The notes beneath the pieces were generated by a model. It was not told the DNA's origin. It was given only the letters and a program-made list of their open reading frames with translations, and did no database searches. The position numbers and the translations under genes were made by a program. Of a stretch of DNA of 64,000 nt, positions 37,970 through 46,335 are shown one piece after another. How positions within the stretch are numbered: position 1 is the first letter of the stretch; every line of letters starts with the position of its first letter. Origin of the DNA: Pseudomonas sp. ACN8. GTDB taxonomy: Bacteria; Pseudomonadota; Gammaproteobacteria; Pseudomonadales; Pseudomonadaceae. The stretch spans positions 1 to 64,000 of the forward strand of contig NZ_MRCS01000019.1 in NCBI RefSeq assembly GCF_002303925.1. Reading direction: 5' to 3'.

Positions 37970-39379
37970 ATGCGTTACATCAGTACCCGCGGCCAGGCAC
38001 CGGCCCTGAATTTCGAAGACGTCCTGCTGGCAGGCCTTGCCACCGACGGCGGTCTGTACGTCCCGGAAAGCCTGCCACGTTTTACCCAGGAAGAAATCGC
38101 TTCCTGGGCCGGCCTGCCGTATCACGAGCTGGCCTTCCGCGTCATGCGCCCGTTCGTCACCGGCAGCATTCCGGATGCCGATTTCAAGAAGATTCTCGAA
38201 GAAACCTACGGCGTATTCGCCCACAGCGCCGTTGCGCCGCTGCGTCAGCTGAACGGCAACGAATGGGTGCTGGAGCTGTTCCACGGCCCGACCCTGGCGT
38301 TCAAGGACTTCGCCCTGCAACTGCTCGGTCGTTTGCTCGACTACGTGCTGGAAAAGCGCGGCGAGCGCGTGGTTATCGTGGGTGCCACCTCCGGTGATAC
38401 CGGTTCGGCCGCCATCGAAGGCTGCAAGCACTGCGAAAACGTCGACATCTTCATCCTGCATCCGCACAACCGAGTGTCCGAAGTGCAGCGTCGGCAGATG
38501 ACCACCATCTTCGGTGAGAACATCCACAACATCGCCATCGAAGGCAACTTCGATGACTGCCAGGAAATGGTCAAGGCGAGCTTCGCTGACCAGGGCTTCC
38601 TCAAGGGCACTCGCCTGGTCGCCGTGAACTCGATCAACTGGGCGCGGATCATGGCCCAGATCGTTTACTACTTCCACGCGGCCCTGCAACTGGGCGGCCC
38701 GGCGCGTTCGGTGTCGTTCTCGGTGCCGACCGGCAACTTCGGCGACATCTTCGCCGGTTACCTGGCGCGCAACATGGGCCTGCCGATCAACCAGTTGATC
38801 GTCGCCACCAATCGCAACGACATCCTGCACCGCTTCATGAGCGGCAACCAGTACGTCAAGGAAACCCTGCACGCCACGCTGTCGCCGTCCATGGACATCA
38901 TGGTGTCGTCGAACTTCGAACGCCTGCTGTTCGACCTGCACGGTCGCAACGGCGCGGCAATCGCCGGGCTGATGGACTCGTTCAAGCAGGGCGGCGGCTT
39001 CAGCGTCGAGCAAGAGCGCTGGACCGAAGCCCGCAAGTTGTTCGACTCGCTGGCCGTGGATGACGCGCAAACCTGCGAAACCATCGCCGAAGTCTACGAG
39101 CAGACTGGCGAAGTGCTGGATCCGCACACGGCCATCGGCGTGAAAGCTGCGCGGGAATGCCGTCGCAGCCTGGACATTCCAATGGTGATCCTGGGCACCG
39201 CCCACCCGGTCAAATTCCCGGACGCCGTGGAAAAAGCCGGTGTAGGAAAAGCTCTCGAGCTGCCGGTACATCTTTCTGATTTGTTTGAGCGAGACGAACG
39301 TTGCACCGTATTGCCAAATGACCTGAAGGCCGTGCAGGCCTTTGTCAGCAAGCATGGCAACCGCGGCAAGCCGCTGTAA
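37970..39379 (+). CDS. thrC: Threonine synthase
   Basis: A 469-residue PLP enzyme converting O-phosphohomoserine to threonine. Seen: N-terminal MRYISTRG, and PLP-binding Lys112 in TLAFKDFALQ; later SGDTGSAAIEG binds the phosphate. ATG at 37970 follows GGAG. It forms an operon with hom and ends in a terminator at 39403-39426. Confidence 0.96.
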   Translation: MRYISTRGQAPALNFEDVLLAGLATDGGLYVPESLPRFTQEEIASWAGLPYHELAFRVMRPFVTGSIPDADFKKILEETYGVFAHSAVAPLRQLNGNEWVLELFHGPTLAFKDFALQLLGRLLDYVLEKRGERVVIVGATSGDTGSAAIEGCKHCENVDIFILHPHNRVSEVQRRQMTTIFGENIHNIAIEGNFDDCQEMVKASFADQGFLKGTRLVAVNSINWARIMAQIVYYFHAALQLGGPARSVSFSVPTGNFGDIFAGYLARNMGLPINQLIVATNRNDILHRFMSGNQYVKETLHATLSPSMDIMVSSNFERLLFDLHGRNGAAIAGLMDSFKQGGGFSVEQERWTEARKLFDSLAVDDAQTCETIAEVYEQTGEVLDPHTAIGVKAARECRRSLDIPMVILGTAHPVKFPDAVEKAGVGKALELPVHLSDLFERDERCTVLPNDLKAVQAFVSKHGNRGKPL

Positions 39380-39402
39380 CCTTCAGCGCTGTAACATTTT
39401 GA

Positions 39403-39426
39403 AGCCCGTCTCCTGACGGGCTTTTT
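39403..39426 (+). terminator. Terminator of hom-thrC
   Basis: AGCCCGTC, TCCT loop, GACGGGCT, then TTTTC. Confidence 0.9.
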
Positions 39427-39497
39427 CATTTCTGCATGCACACTTGTCGTGTTATCGCCGCGAAGGGACTGGCGAGTGGATCACCAAGGACGTGGGA

Positions 39498-40853
39498 ATG
39501 CTGTTTACAAGTGTGTTCAAGCCAGTTGTGCGCTGGCTGTTTTTATTCGGCATGCTGGGAATCGCCGAATGGGGAGGGGCGAACCCTGCATCTATTCCGG
39601 AACGCGGGATGTCTACCCCCCGCACAAAGGTCGTGCTGAATGACCAGGAGTTGCAATGGATGGCCAGCCATCCACGGGTCGTGGTCACGGCACTGGAATA
39701 CCCGTTGTACCTGTTCAAGGATGAACATGGCCAATGGACGGGCTTGAACAGTGACCTGCTCAAGCGCATCAGTGACATGACGGGGTTGCGGTTCGTTTAC
39801 CAGGAGTCTTTTTCCACCGATCAGATGCTGGCCCATCTGGAAAGCGGCACCGCGGATTTGAGTACGACCCTGGCGATGAATGACGAGCGAAAGGCGTTTC
39901 TCGATTTCAGCCATGCGTTCGGTGGTGCAGGATGGGTCTTTGTCGGGCAGGCCGGGGCACCGCCGGTGCAGTCGCTGGAGGATATGGCGAAGCGGGTGCT
40001 GGTGCTGCCGACCCGGCATGCACTGGAAGCGATGGTGCGTCGCAATTACCCGTCCATCGAGTTGCGTTCGGTTAAAACCTACGCCGAAGCCCGTGCCTGG
40101 GTGGAAAGCGGCGAAGCCTACGCCACCCTCGAAAGCGAAATCGGCGCCCAGCTTATTCCGTCGGGTCGGCTACAGATCGGCGCCGTGGTGCCGGGCAAAT
40201 GGGATGCGGATTATCTGGCGGTGCGCAAAGGCCAGCCGCAGCTGCTGAGTATCCTCAACAAAGCGCTTGAGGCGTTTCCTGAACAGGAGTTGCGCGACCT
40301 TCGCCGGAAGTGGTTCGGCGGCGCTGCCGTGCCACGGGCGCCGGGCCTCTGGCAGCGGATCGACCAGTGGGTTTGCTGGGGCGTGTTGGTGGTCAGCCTG
40401 TTCGGGCTGTTGTCCCTGCTCTGGAATCGGCGGTTGGCGGTGGTGGTCAGGCAACGGGGCGAGGCCCAAAGCAGCCTGCGCGATCAGCTCGCCTTCCAGC
40501 ACGCCCTGATGGATGCCATGCCTGACCCGATGTTTGTCCGTGATCTGCAAGGGCGCTTGATCATGTGCAACAAAAGTTATGAGGACGCCTTGTCGATGCG
40601 CTTTGACCAGATGCAGGGGCGGCAGTTGATCGAGGTCGACGCCATGCCCAGACAAACCGCGGAACTGCTGCATGCCGAGTACATGGCGCAATTGAGTACA
40701 CGCAGGACGCGCTTTTTCGAGCGTCAATTGATGTTCAAGGACGGTGTCAGGGATATCTACCAGTGGACAGTGCCGTTTTATACGGCCGATGGCCAGCTAC
40801 GAGGATTGTTGGGAGGCTGGGCCGATATCGCCCGGCGCACCCGACAGACGTGA
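39498..40853 (+). CDS. BvgS-like sensor lacking a kinase: periplasmic SBP domain, TM, PAS
   Basis: A 451-residue protein. Seen: an N-terminal hydrophobic signal/anchor (residues 8-24), a Venus-flytrap SBP_bac_3 domain (47-275) of the type used by BvgS-like hybrid kinases, one membrane helix (about 290-310), and a cytoplasmic PAS domain (332-445: AFQHALMDAMPDPMFVRDLQG). Such proteins normally continue into a histidine kinase; here translation stops six residues after the PAS. The frame opens at a TTG (39444), but ATG 39498 with AAGGA fits. The following 160 bp show no kinase remnant in the same frame. It may be a truncated relic, or a sensing protein acting through a separate kinase. Confidence 0.82.
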   Translation: MLFTSVFKPVVRWLFLFGMLGIAEWGGANPASIPERGMSTPRTKVVLNDQELQWMASHPRVVVTALEYPLYLFKDEHGQWTGLNSDLLKRISDMTGLRFVYQESFSTDQMLAHLESGTADLSTTLAMNDERKAFLDFSHAFGGAGWVFVGQAGAPPVQSLEDMAKRVLVLPTRHALEAMVRRNYPSIELRSVKTYAEARAWVESGEAYATLESEIGAQLIPSGRLQIGAVVPGKWDADYLAVRKGQPQLLSILNKALEAFPEQELRDLRRKWFGGAAVPRAPGLWQRIDQWVCWGVLVVSLFGLLSLLWNRRLAVVVRQRGEAQSSLRDQLAFQHALMDAMPDPMFVRDLQGRLIMCNKSYEDALSMRFDQMQGRQLIEVDAMPRQTAELLHAEYMAQLSTRRTRFFERQLMFKDGVRDIYQWTVPFYTADGQLRGLLGGWADIARRTRQT

Positions 40854-41014
40854 TGGTGGCGTTTTTTCTCTGTCATGTTCGCCGTGCATGCTCACTTGAC
40901 TGGGTTGCAGGTTCGCCTGCGGTCAGTATCCAGAACTTTCTTCTCGGGCCAGCGGTCATTTGTTGCAGGCCTGCCCCAGGCACGTTGTTTTTGGACTATT
41001 GAGTGGTGATCGGG

Positions 41015-41302
41015 ATGGAAAGTATCAGTCTGTTGCTCGGTGAGGCGCTGAGCCCGTATCAGGTTACGTTGACCCCGTCGGGCATTCGTGGCGAATGCCG
41101 GGTGACCCTGAAGAATGCTATCGGCGCGACCGTGGTCGAGCGCGAGTTCAATCAGACCCAGTTGAACGACAAACGCCTGCTGACGGATGTGGTCGACGGT
41201 TTGCATCGCGACGTGCTGATCGCTGAAGGACGCCTTGAGCCTTGTGTCATCGCGGCATTGCGTAATGCGGCGCAGGACAAGCTGTTGGCCAGCCGCAATT
41301 GA
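41015..41302 (+). CDS. DUF3509 domain protein
   Basis: A 95-residue small cytosolic protein of a Pseudomonas-restricted family, DUF3509, of unknown function. Seen: an N-terminal region MESISLLLGEALSPYQV and a conserved LTDVVDGLHRDVLIAEGRLE core. No signal peptide, membrane segment or catalytic motif. The frame opens at GTG 41003, but ATG 41015 gives the usual N-terminus. Transcribed towards the candidate small RNA that follows. Confidence 0.75.
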   Translation: MESISLLLGEALSPYQVTLTPSGIRGECRVTLKNAIGATVVEREFNQTQLNDKRLLTDVVDGLHRDVLIAEGRLEPCVIAALRNAAQDKLLASRN

Positions 41303-41316
41303 ACGGATTTTTGTGG

Positions 41317-41344
41317 GAACCTTCCCGCGCCCAGGTCAGTCAGA
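41317..41344 (+). promoter_or_regulatory. Candidate ECF/AlgU-type promoter of the small RNA
   Basis: GAACCT (41317-41322), 17-bp spacer, TCAGA (41340-41344) resembles the AlgU-type pattern GAACTT-N16/17-TCTGA. It would start transcription near 41351, right at the first bases of the stem-loop region. Confidence 0.4.
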
Positions 41345-41350
41345 CTTTGT

Positions 41351-41459
41351 AACAGCAGGATCAAGCATTGTGCTCCGGTGCTTGTAGCTTGCTGCTACTG
41401 GTCTGCAAACAGACCACGTTTAACCCCGAGTCGTCTCCCCACTTCTCGGGGTTTCTTTT
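41351..41459 (+). ncRNA. Candidate small RNA with three stem-loops
   Basis: No ORF of note. Three consecutive hairpins: GTAGC/GCTAC (41384-41398), GGTCTG/CAGACC (41400-41415), and the terminator AACCCCGAG/CTCGGGGTT (41422-41453) followed by TCTTTT. The order (unstructured 5' part, two small stems, a strong terminator) is that of Hfq-dependent sRNAs. The RgsA/P16 class known in Pseudomonas is a candidate, but I cannot confirm this from the sequence alone. Confidence 0.55.
41422..41459 (+). terminator. Terminator after DUF3509 / small RNA
   Basis: AACCCCGAG (41422-41430) pairs with CTCGGGGTT (41445-41453); T-rich end TCTTTT follows. It separates the plus-strand unit from the convergent minus-strand gene at 41472. 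Confidence 0.88.
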
Positions 41460-41471
41460 GCCCGGCATTTG

Positions 41472-42440
41472 TCAGGGTTGCGCCAGGTTGTCGAAAAACG
41501 CCTTGGTGTCTTTCAGGTAATCGCTGCGACTCTCCGGATCCAGCCAGGCGGCGTAGGCCTCGTCAAGACGTTCACGGGGAAGGGTGCGCAGCACCTGGTT
41601 GATCTCGACAATGGCCTGCCGGCCCTTTGGTGTGTCGGTGCAACCGATGTAACCGGACAGGTATTTGCCTGTGCCACGGATCGGATAGAACTGCAATTCA
41701 TCCTCGGCAATGCCTTGCAGCGAGGCCTGGTAGCGAATTTCCGGGCGATAGCCCAACAGCAGGCGCAAGCGACCCAGGCGCTGCATCTGCAGCAGGCTGC
41801 CCAAGGCATCATTACCGTAATGCGCGGTCAGCGCGTCGGCTGGCGCTTGCTTGAGCAGTGCGTCGAGGTATTCGCCATAATTGCGCTCGGCAATGACCCC
41901 CAGTTTTTCATTGCCGCTGGCGAGCAGCGCTGCGAGGTCCACTTCGCCGTCCTTGATAAAGGGCGCCAGTACTTTCTGGTCGACGCGCCGCACGGCCAGG
42001 CCATTGCTCATGGCGCGGAAGACCGGGATGGAAAAGGCGATCCACTGTTCCCGTTCCTTGCTCCAGTTCAGTGCCGCGTCGCAGACGAGGGACGGCTCGT
42101 GGAGCATTTGCAGTCCACGTGCGCGATTGACCCTCATCACGTTGTGTTGGTATTGCGGCATGCCGGCAATCAACAGTGGAAGCAGTTGATCGATAACGCC
42201 CTGGCCCTTTTTCGGCCCGTCGAAGATTGTCAGCGGCGGCAGGTCGCGCTTGAGCCAGATCAGGGTTTCCCTGGTTTGCGCCAGAGCTGAGGGGGCCGGT
42301 TCAAGGAGCAGGAGCGAAATCGCCAGTACACACAGCCACCACCCGCCCCGTGACGGGCAGTGCCCAACGGCCCATGCAGGCAGGCGCCTCAGTTCAGATG
42401 GCTCCGTCTTTGCGCAACTGTGCGATCTGCGTCGCGTCAT
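41472..42440 (-). CDS. Periplasmic substrate-binding-like protein, TIGR02285 type
   Basis: A 322-residue exported protein. Seen: a signal region (GGWWLCVLAISLLLLEPAPSALA, residues about 32-54 of the frame), then ETLIWLKRDLPPLTIFDGPKKG, a periplasmic binding-protein-like fold related to SBP_bac_3 but not linked to a transporter here. The conserved family is known as TIGR02285; its function is unknown. Translation from the ATG at 42440 overlaps the end of the caiB gene by 47 bases. The frame is open further upstream, but that part is read from the caiB frame shift and is not family sequence. Confidence 0.72.
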   Translation of the reverse strand: MTRRRSHSCAKTEPSELRRLPAWAVGHCPSRGGWWLCVLAISLLLLEPAPSALAQTRETLIWLKRDLPPLTIFDGPKKGQGVIDQLLPLLIAGMPQYQHNVMRVNRARGLQMLHEPSLVCDAALNWSKEREQWIAFSIPVFRAMSNGLAVRRVDQKVLAPFIKDGEVDLAALLASGNEKLGVIAERNYGEYLDALLKQAPADALTAHYGNDALGSLLQMQRLGRLRLLLGYRPEIRYQASLQGIAEDELQFYPIRGTGKYLSGYIGCTDTPKGRQAIVEINQVLRTLPRERLDEAYAAWLDPESRSDYLKDTKAFFDNLAQP

Positions 42441-43593
42441 AGCCAAGTTCCTGGAGTACCTGTGTGTTGTGCTCACCCAGTTGTGGCCCGACCCATTCAC
42501 ATTCCCCGGGTGTCTCTGAGAGTTTCGGCACAATGCCCGGCATCTTGAAGTCTTTGCCGTCCGGCAGCTTGGCTTGAAGGAACATTTCCCGTGCCAGGTA
42601 CTGAGGGTCATTGAACATGTCTTCGGCGCTGAAGATCCGGCTGGCCGGCACTTCGGCCTGATTGAGCTGCGCCAGCACCCTGTCCAGCGGCAACGAATTG
42701 ACCCAGCGATCGATGACGCCATAAATCTCGTCGCGTCGGGCATCGCGGCCATCGTTGCTGGCAAGCTGGAGGTCGTTGGCCAGGTCTTCCCGGCCAATGA
42801 TCAGCATGAAGCGTTTGAAGATCGCGTCGCCATTGGCGCCGATCTGCACGTGCTTGCCATCGGCGCTGGTGTGGATCGAGGACGGGGTGATGCCGGGCAT
42901 GATATTGCCCGTGCGTTCGCGGATGAAGCCGAACACGTCGAACTCCGGGACCATGCTTTCCATCATCGCGAAGATGGCTTCGTACAGCGCTACGTCCACC
43001 ACTTGCCCCTGGCCGCCGTTGACTTCGCGATGACGCAGGGCCATCAACGCGCCAATCACGCCCCAGAGCGCGGCAATCGAGTCGCCGATGGAAATGCCGG
43101 TGCGCACCGGAGGCCGGTCTTCGAAACCGGTGATGTAGCGCAGGCCCCCCATGGACTCACCGACCGCGCCAAAGCCGGGCTGATCTTTCATCGGGCCGGT
43201 CTGGCCGAATCCCGAAAGCCGCACCATGACCAGTTTCGGGTTCAGGGCGTGCAGGACGTCCCAGCCCAGGCCGAGTTTTTCCAGGACGCCGGGACGAAAG
43301 TTCTCGATCAGAATGTCGGCTTCAGCCAGCAGCTGTTTCAGGATCGCCTGGCCGTCGGGATGCTTGAGGTTGAGGGTCAGGGACTTTTTATTGCGGGCCT
43401 GGACGAACCACCACAATGAAGTGCCTTCATACAGCTTGCGCCATTTTCGCAACGGATCACCGCCGTCCGGGGATTCGATCTTGATCACATCGGCACCGAA
43501 TTCCGCGCAAATGCGCGAGGCAAACGGGCCGGCAATCAAGGTGCCCAATTCGATGACTTTCAGACCGGAAAGCGGTTTGGCGGTGAGCGGCAT
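42394..43593 (-). CDS. CaiB/BaiF-family (class III) CoA-transferase
   Basis: A 399-residue cytosolic CoA-transferase. Seen: N-terminal GLKVIELGTLIAGPFASRIC AEFGADVIKIE pattern split by the CoA loop, KSLTLNLKHPDG, and catalytic Asp in GISIGDSIAAL. These enzymes move CoA between carboxylic acids such as oxalate, carnitine or aromatic acids; the acceptor here is unknown. The frame opens at 43698, but ATG at 43593 gives the normal start. Divergent from yaeQ; overlaps the following gene by 47 bases. Confidence 0.9.
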   Translation of the reverse strand: MPLTAKPLSGLKVIELGTLIAGPFASRICAEFGADVIKIESPDGGDPLRKWRKLYEGTSLWWFVQARNKKSLTLNLKHPDGQAILKQLLAEADILIENFRPGVLEKLGLGWDVLHALNPKLVMVRLSGFGQTGPMKDQPGFGAVGESMGGLRYITGFEDRPPVRTGISIGDSIAALWGVIGALMALRHREVNGGQGQVVDVALYEAIFAMMESMVPEFDVFGFIRERTGNIMPGITPSSIHTSADGKHVQIGANGDAIFKRFMLIIGREDLANDLQLASNDGRDARRDEIYGVIDRWVNSLPLDRVLAQLNQAEVPASRIFSAEDMFNDPQYLAREMFLQAKLPDGKDFKMPGIVPKLSETPGECEWVGPQLGEHNTQVLQELGYDATQIAQLRKDGAI

Positions 43594-43740
43594 GCTGGAT
43601 CCTGTGGGGCAAGGGTTGAGCGGATAGAGCGTTTTAACATAGCCGACTGTCAGACGCTCCCGCTTGATTGTGTTCAATTCGTGGATTGCCCGTCGCATCG
43701 GTTAGACTTGCCGCCTTTCCTCGTATCAAGAAGCCCGTTC

Positions 43741-44283
43741 ATGGCCCAGCCGTCCACGACCTACAAGTTTGAACTGAACCTCACCGACCTTGACCGCAGC
43801 GTCTATGAGAGCGTGAAGCAGACCATCGCCCGTCACCCTTCGGAAACCGAAGAGCGCATGACCGTGCGCCTGCTGGCCTATGCCCTCTGGTACAACGAGC
43901 AGTTGTCTTTTGGCCGTGGTCTGTCGGAAGTGGATGAGCCGGCCTTGTGGGAAAAAAGCCTGGATGACCGCGTGCTGCACTGGATCGAAGTCGGCCAGCC
44001 GGATGCCGAGCGCCTGACCTGGTGCTCGCGCCGCACCGAGCGCACCAGCCTGCTGGCTTACGGCAGCCTGCGAGTCTGGGAAACCAAAGTGATTCCGGCG
44101 ATCAAGAACCTGAAAAACGTTCACATCGCCGCCGTGCCCCAAGAAGTGCTGGAAACCCTGGCCAAGGACATGCCCCGCGTTATCAAGTGGGACGTGATGA
44201 TCAGCGAAGGCACGATTTTCGTCACCGACGACCGTGGTCAGCACGAAGTCCAGTTGCAATGGCTGAGCGGTGAACGCGGCTGA
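43741..44283 (+). CDS. yaeQ: YaeQ family protein
   Basis: A 180-residue cytosolic protein of the YaeQ family (PD-(D/E)XK-like fold), first noted as a suppressor of RfaH loss in E. coli. Seen: TTYKFELNLTDLDRSVYES, HPSETEERMTVRLLAYALWY and WIEVGQPDAERLTWCSRR. The start is ATG 43741, at the exact place of the family N-terminus, 66 bases before recJ. Function unknown. Confidence 0.92.
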   Translation: MAQPSTTYKFELNLTDLDRSVYESVKQTIARHPSETEERMTVRLLAYALWYNEQLSFGRGLSEVDEPALWEKSLDDRVLHWIEVGQPDAERLTWCSRRTERTSLLAYGSLRVWETKVIPAIKNLKNVHIAAVPQEVLETLAKDMPRVIKWDVMISEGTIFVTDDRGQHEVQLQWLSGERG

Positions 44284-44349
44284 TTTTTCGCCGCTGCCCC
44301 GCGTCACCCGGTTTTATCCTACGTATTGAAGAGAAGCATCTTTCACCCC

Positions 44350-46059
44350 ATGCGCATCGAACCTCGCCAGCTGCCCGACACCCTGCCATTCCTCGGTGAT
44401 ATTCCACCGCTGTTGACCCGCCTGTACGCAGCTCGGGGCGTGCAGTCTGAGGCAGAACTGGACAAGAGCCTGGCGCGGTTGATTCCGTTCCAGCAACTCA
44501 AGGGCATCGATGCCGCCGTGGATCTGCTGGTGACTGCGCTCGAACAGCGCCAGCGCATTCTGATCGTCGGCGACTTCGATGCCGACGGCGCGACGGCCAG
44601 TACCGTGGGCACGCTGGGTCTGCGTTTGCTGGGTGCGGCACATGTCGATTACCTGGTGCCCAACCGATTCGACTACGGCTATGGCCTGACACCGGAAATC
44701 GTCGCAGTGGCGCTTGAGCGTCAGCCGCATTTGCTGATCACCGTCGACAACGGCATCTCCAGCGTCGAAGGCGTGGCAGCGGCGAAAAAGGCCGGACTCA
44801 AGGTGCTCGTCACCGACCACCACTTGCCCGGCGACGAGCTGCCGCTGGCCGATGCCATCGTCAATCCGAACCAGCCCGGTTGCGAATTTCCGAGCAAGGC
44901 ACTGGCCGGTGTCGGGGTAATTTTCTATGTGCTGATGGCCCTGCGTGCGCGGTTGCGCGAGCTGGGTTGGTACACAAGCAAGCCGCAGCCGAATATCGGC
45001 GAACTGCTCGATCTGGTGGCTCTGGGCAGTGTGGCCGACGTGGTACCGCTGGATGCCAACAACCGGATTCTGGTGCATCAGGGCCTGGAACGGATTCGTG
45101 CCGGACGTGCCCGGCCGGGGATCAAGGCGATTCTCGAAGTGGCCAAGCGTGACCATGCGCGCATCACCTCCACCGATCTGGGTTTCATTGTCGGCCCGCG
45201 CCTGAACGCGGCGGGGCGTCTGGATGACATGAGCCTGGGCATCGAATGCCTGCTGACCGAAGACGCAGGTCTGGCCCGTGAGATGGCGGCGCAACTGGAC
45301 GGCATGAACCAGGATCGCAAATCCATCGAGCAAGGCATGCAGCGCGAAGCGCTGGCGCAGCTCAAGGATTTGCCGGTGGAGTCGATGCCGTTCGGCTTGT
45401 GCCTGTTCGATCCCGAGTGGCATCAGGGCGTCATCGGTATCCTCGCGTCACGGATGAAAGAGCGCTACTTCCGCCCGACCATCGCCTTTGCCGATGCCGG
45501 GGATGGCCTGCTCAAGGGCTCGGGGCGTTCGGTCCAGGGCTTTCACATTCGCGATGCCTTGAGTGTGGTGGCGGCGCAGCACCCGAATCTGATCACCAAA
45601 TACGGTGGCCACGCGATGGCGGCCGGCCTGACGCTGCCGGAAGCGAATTTCCCCTTGTTCGCCGAAGCCTTTGACGCTGAAGTGCGCCGGCAGATGCGCG
45701 AAGAAGACCTGACTGGCCGGCTGTTGTCGGACGGCACCCTGGCGGTGGAGGAGTTCCACCTGGAGCTGGCCCGTGCCCTGCGGCATGCCGGCCCTTGGGG
45801 GCAACACTTCCCGGAACCCTTGTTTCATGGGGTATTCCAGTTGGTCGAGCAGCGTGTCGTTGGCGAGCGACACCTTAAAGTCGTGCTCAAAAGTGAATGT
45901 GGCTCGGTAAAGCTCGACGGCATTGCCTTCGGGATCGACCGGGACATCTGGCCGAATCCGACCATCAAGTGGGTGGAACTGGCCTACAAGCTCGACCTCA
46001 ACGAGTTTCGCGGCAACGAGACGGTCCAGCTGATGATTGCCCACATCGAACCGCGTTGA
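44350..46059 (+). CDS. recJ: Single-stranded-DNA-specific exonuclease RecJ
   Basis: A 569-residue 5'-3' ssDNA exonuclease of recombination and mismatch repair. Seen: DHH-family motif I VGDFDADGATAS (residues about 76-87), the DHH motif in VTDHHLPGDELPLAD, DHHA1 region with GGHAMAAGLTL, and an OB-fold C-terminus. Normal length for Pseudomonas RecJ. ATG 44350; earlier ATG 44326 would add residues not in the family. Ends 4 bases before a REPIN. Confidence 0.96.
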   Translation: MRIEPRQLPDTLPFLGDIPPLLTRLYAARGVQSEAELDKSLARLIPFQQLKGIDAAVDLLVTALEQRQRILIVGDFDADGATASTVGTLGLRLLGAAHVDYLVPNRFDYGYGLTPEIVAVALERQPHLLITVDNGISSVEGVAAAKKAGLKVLVTDHHLPGDELPLADAIVNPNQPGCEFPSKALAGVGVIFYVLMALRARLRELGWYTSKPQPNIGELLDLVALGSVADVVPLDANNRILVHQGLERIRAGRARPGIKAILEVAKRDHARITSTDLGFIVGPRLNAAGRLDDMSLGIECLLTEDAGLAREMAAQLDGMNQDRKSIEQGMQREALAQLKDLPVESMPFGLCLFDPEWHQGVIGILASRMKERYFRPTIAFADAGDGLLKGSGRSVQGFHIRDALSVVAAQHPNLITKYGGHAMAAGLTLPEANFPLFAEAFDAEVRRQMREEDLTGRLLSDGTLAVEEFHLELARALRHAGPWGQHFPEPLFHGVFQLVEQRVVGERHLKVVLKSECGSVKLDGIAFGIDRDIWPNPTIKWVELAYKLDLNEFRGNETVQLMIAHIEPR

Positions 46060-46063
46060 CCCC

Positions 46064-46165
46064 CTGTAGGAGCGAGCTCGCTCGCGATGGTCGTGAACGA
46101 TGGCGCTGGGGACCTGACACCCCGCGGTGTCCTGTCGTCCATCGCGAGCGAGCTCGCTCCTACAA
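46064..46165. repeat. REPIN
   Basis: CTGTAGGAGCGAGCTCGCTC and complement enclose a spacer with TCGTGAACGATGGCGCTGGGG. It shares the third spacer family with 59528-59629 and, inverted, 8105-8206 and 61599-61700. Confidence 0.9.
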
Positions 46166-46335
46166 GAGGGCGACATCCCCCGATGTCGACTAGGCTCTAA
46201 ACACTGCTTGATTTTGGCCTTGTGACGTTTTGTCGAATTTTTTGCCCGCGGGGGCGGGTGTTGTACCTTTTTCCTGTCACTCGTCGACTATTCAAACAGA
46301 ACCTGGAGCCTGCCCACTGATTCGAGAGGTGCCCC

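Noticed and set aside
40854..41014. Kinase remnant after the BvgS-like gene
   Set aside because: Translation of the same frame gives no histidine-kinase motif; I did not find a plausible frameshift that restores one, though a large deletion cannot be excluded.
42441..42797. Upstream extension of the TIGR02285-type frame
   Set aside because: These residues are read from inside the CaiB gene in another frame; the signal peptide begins only after 42440.
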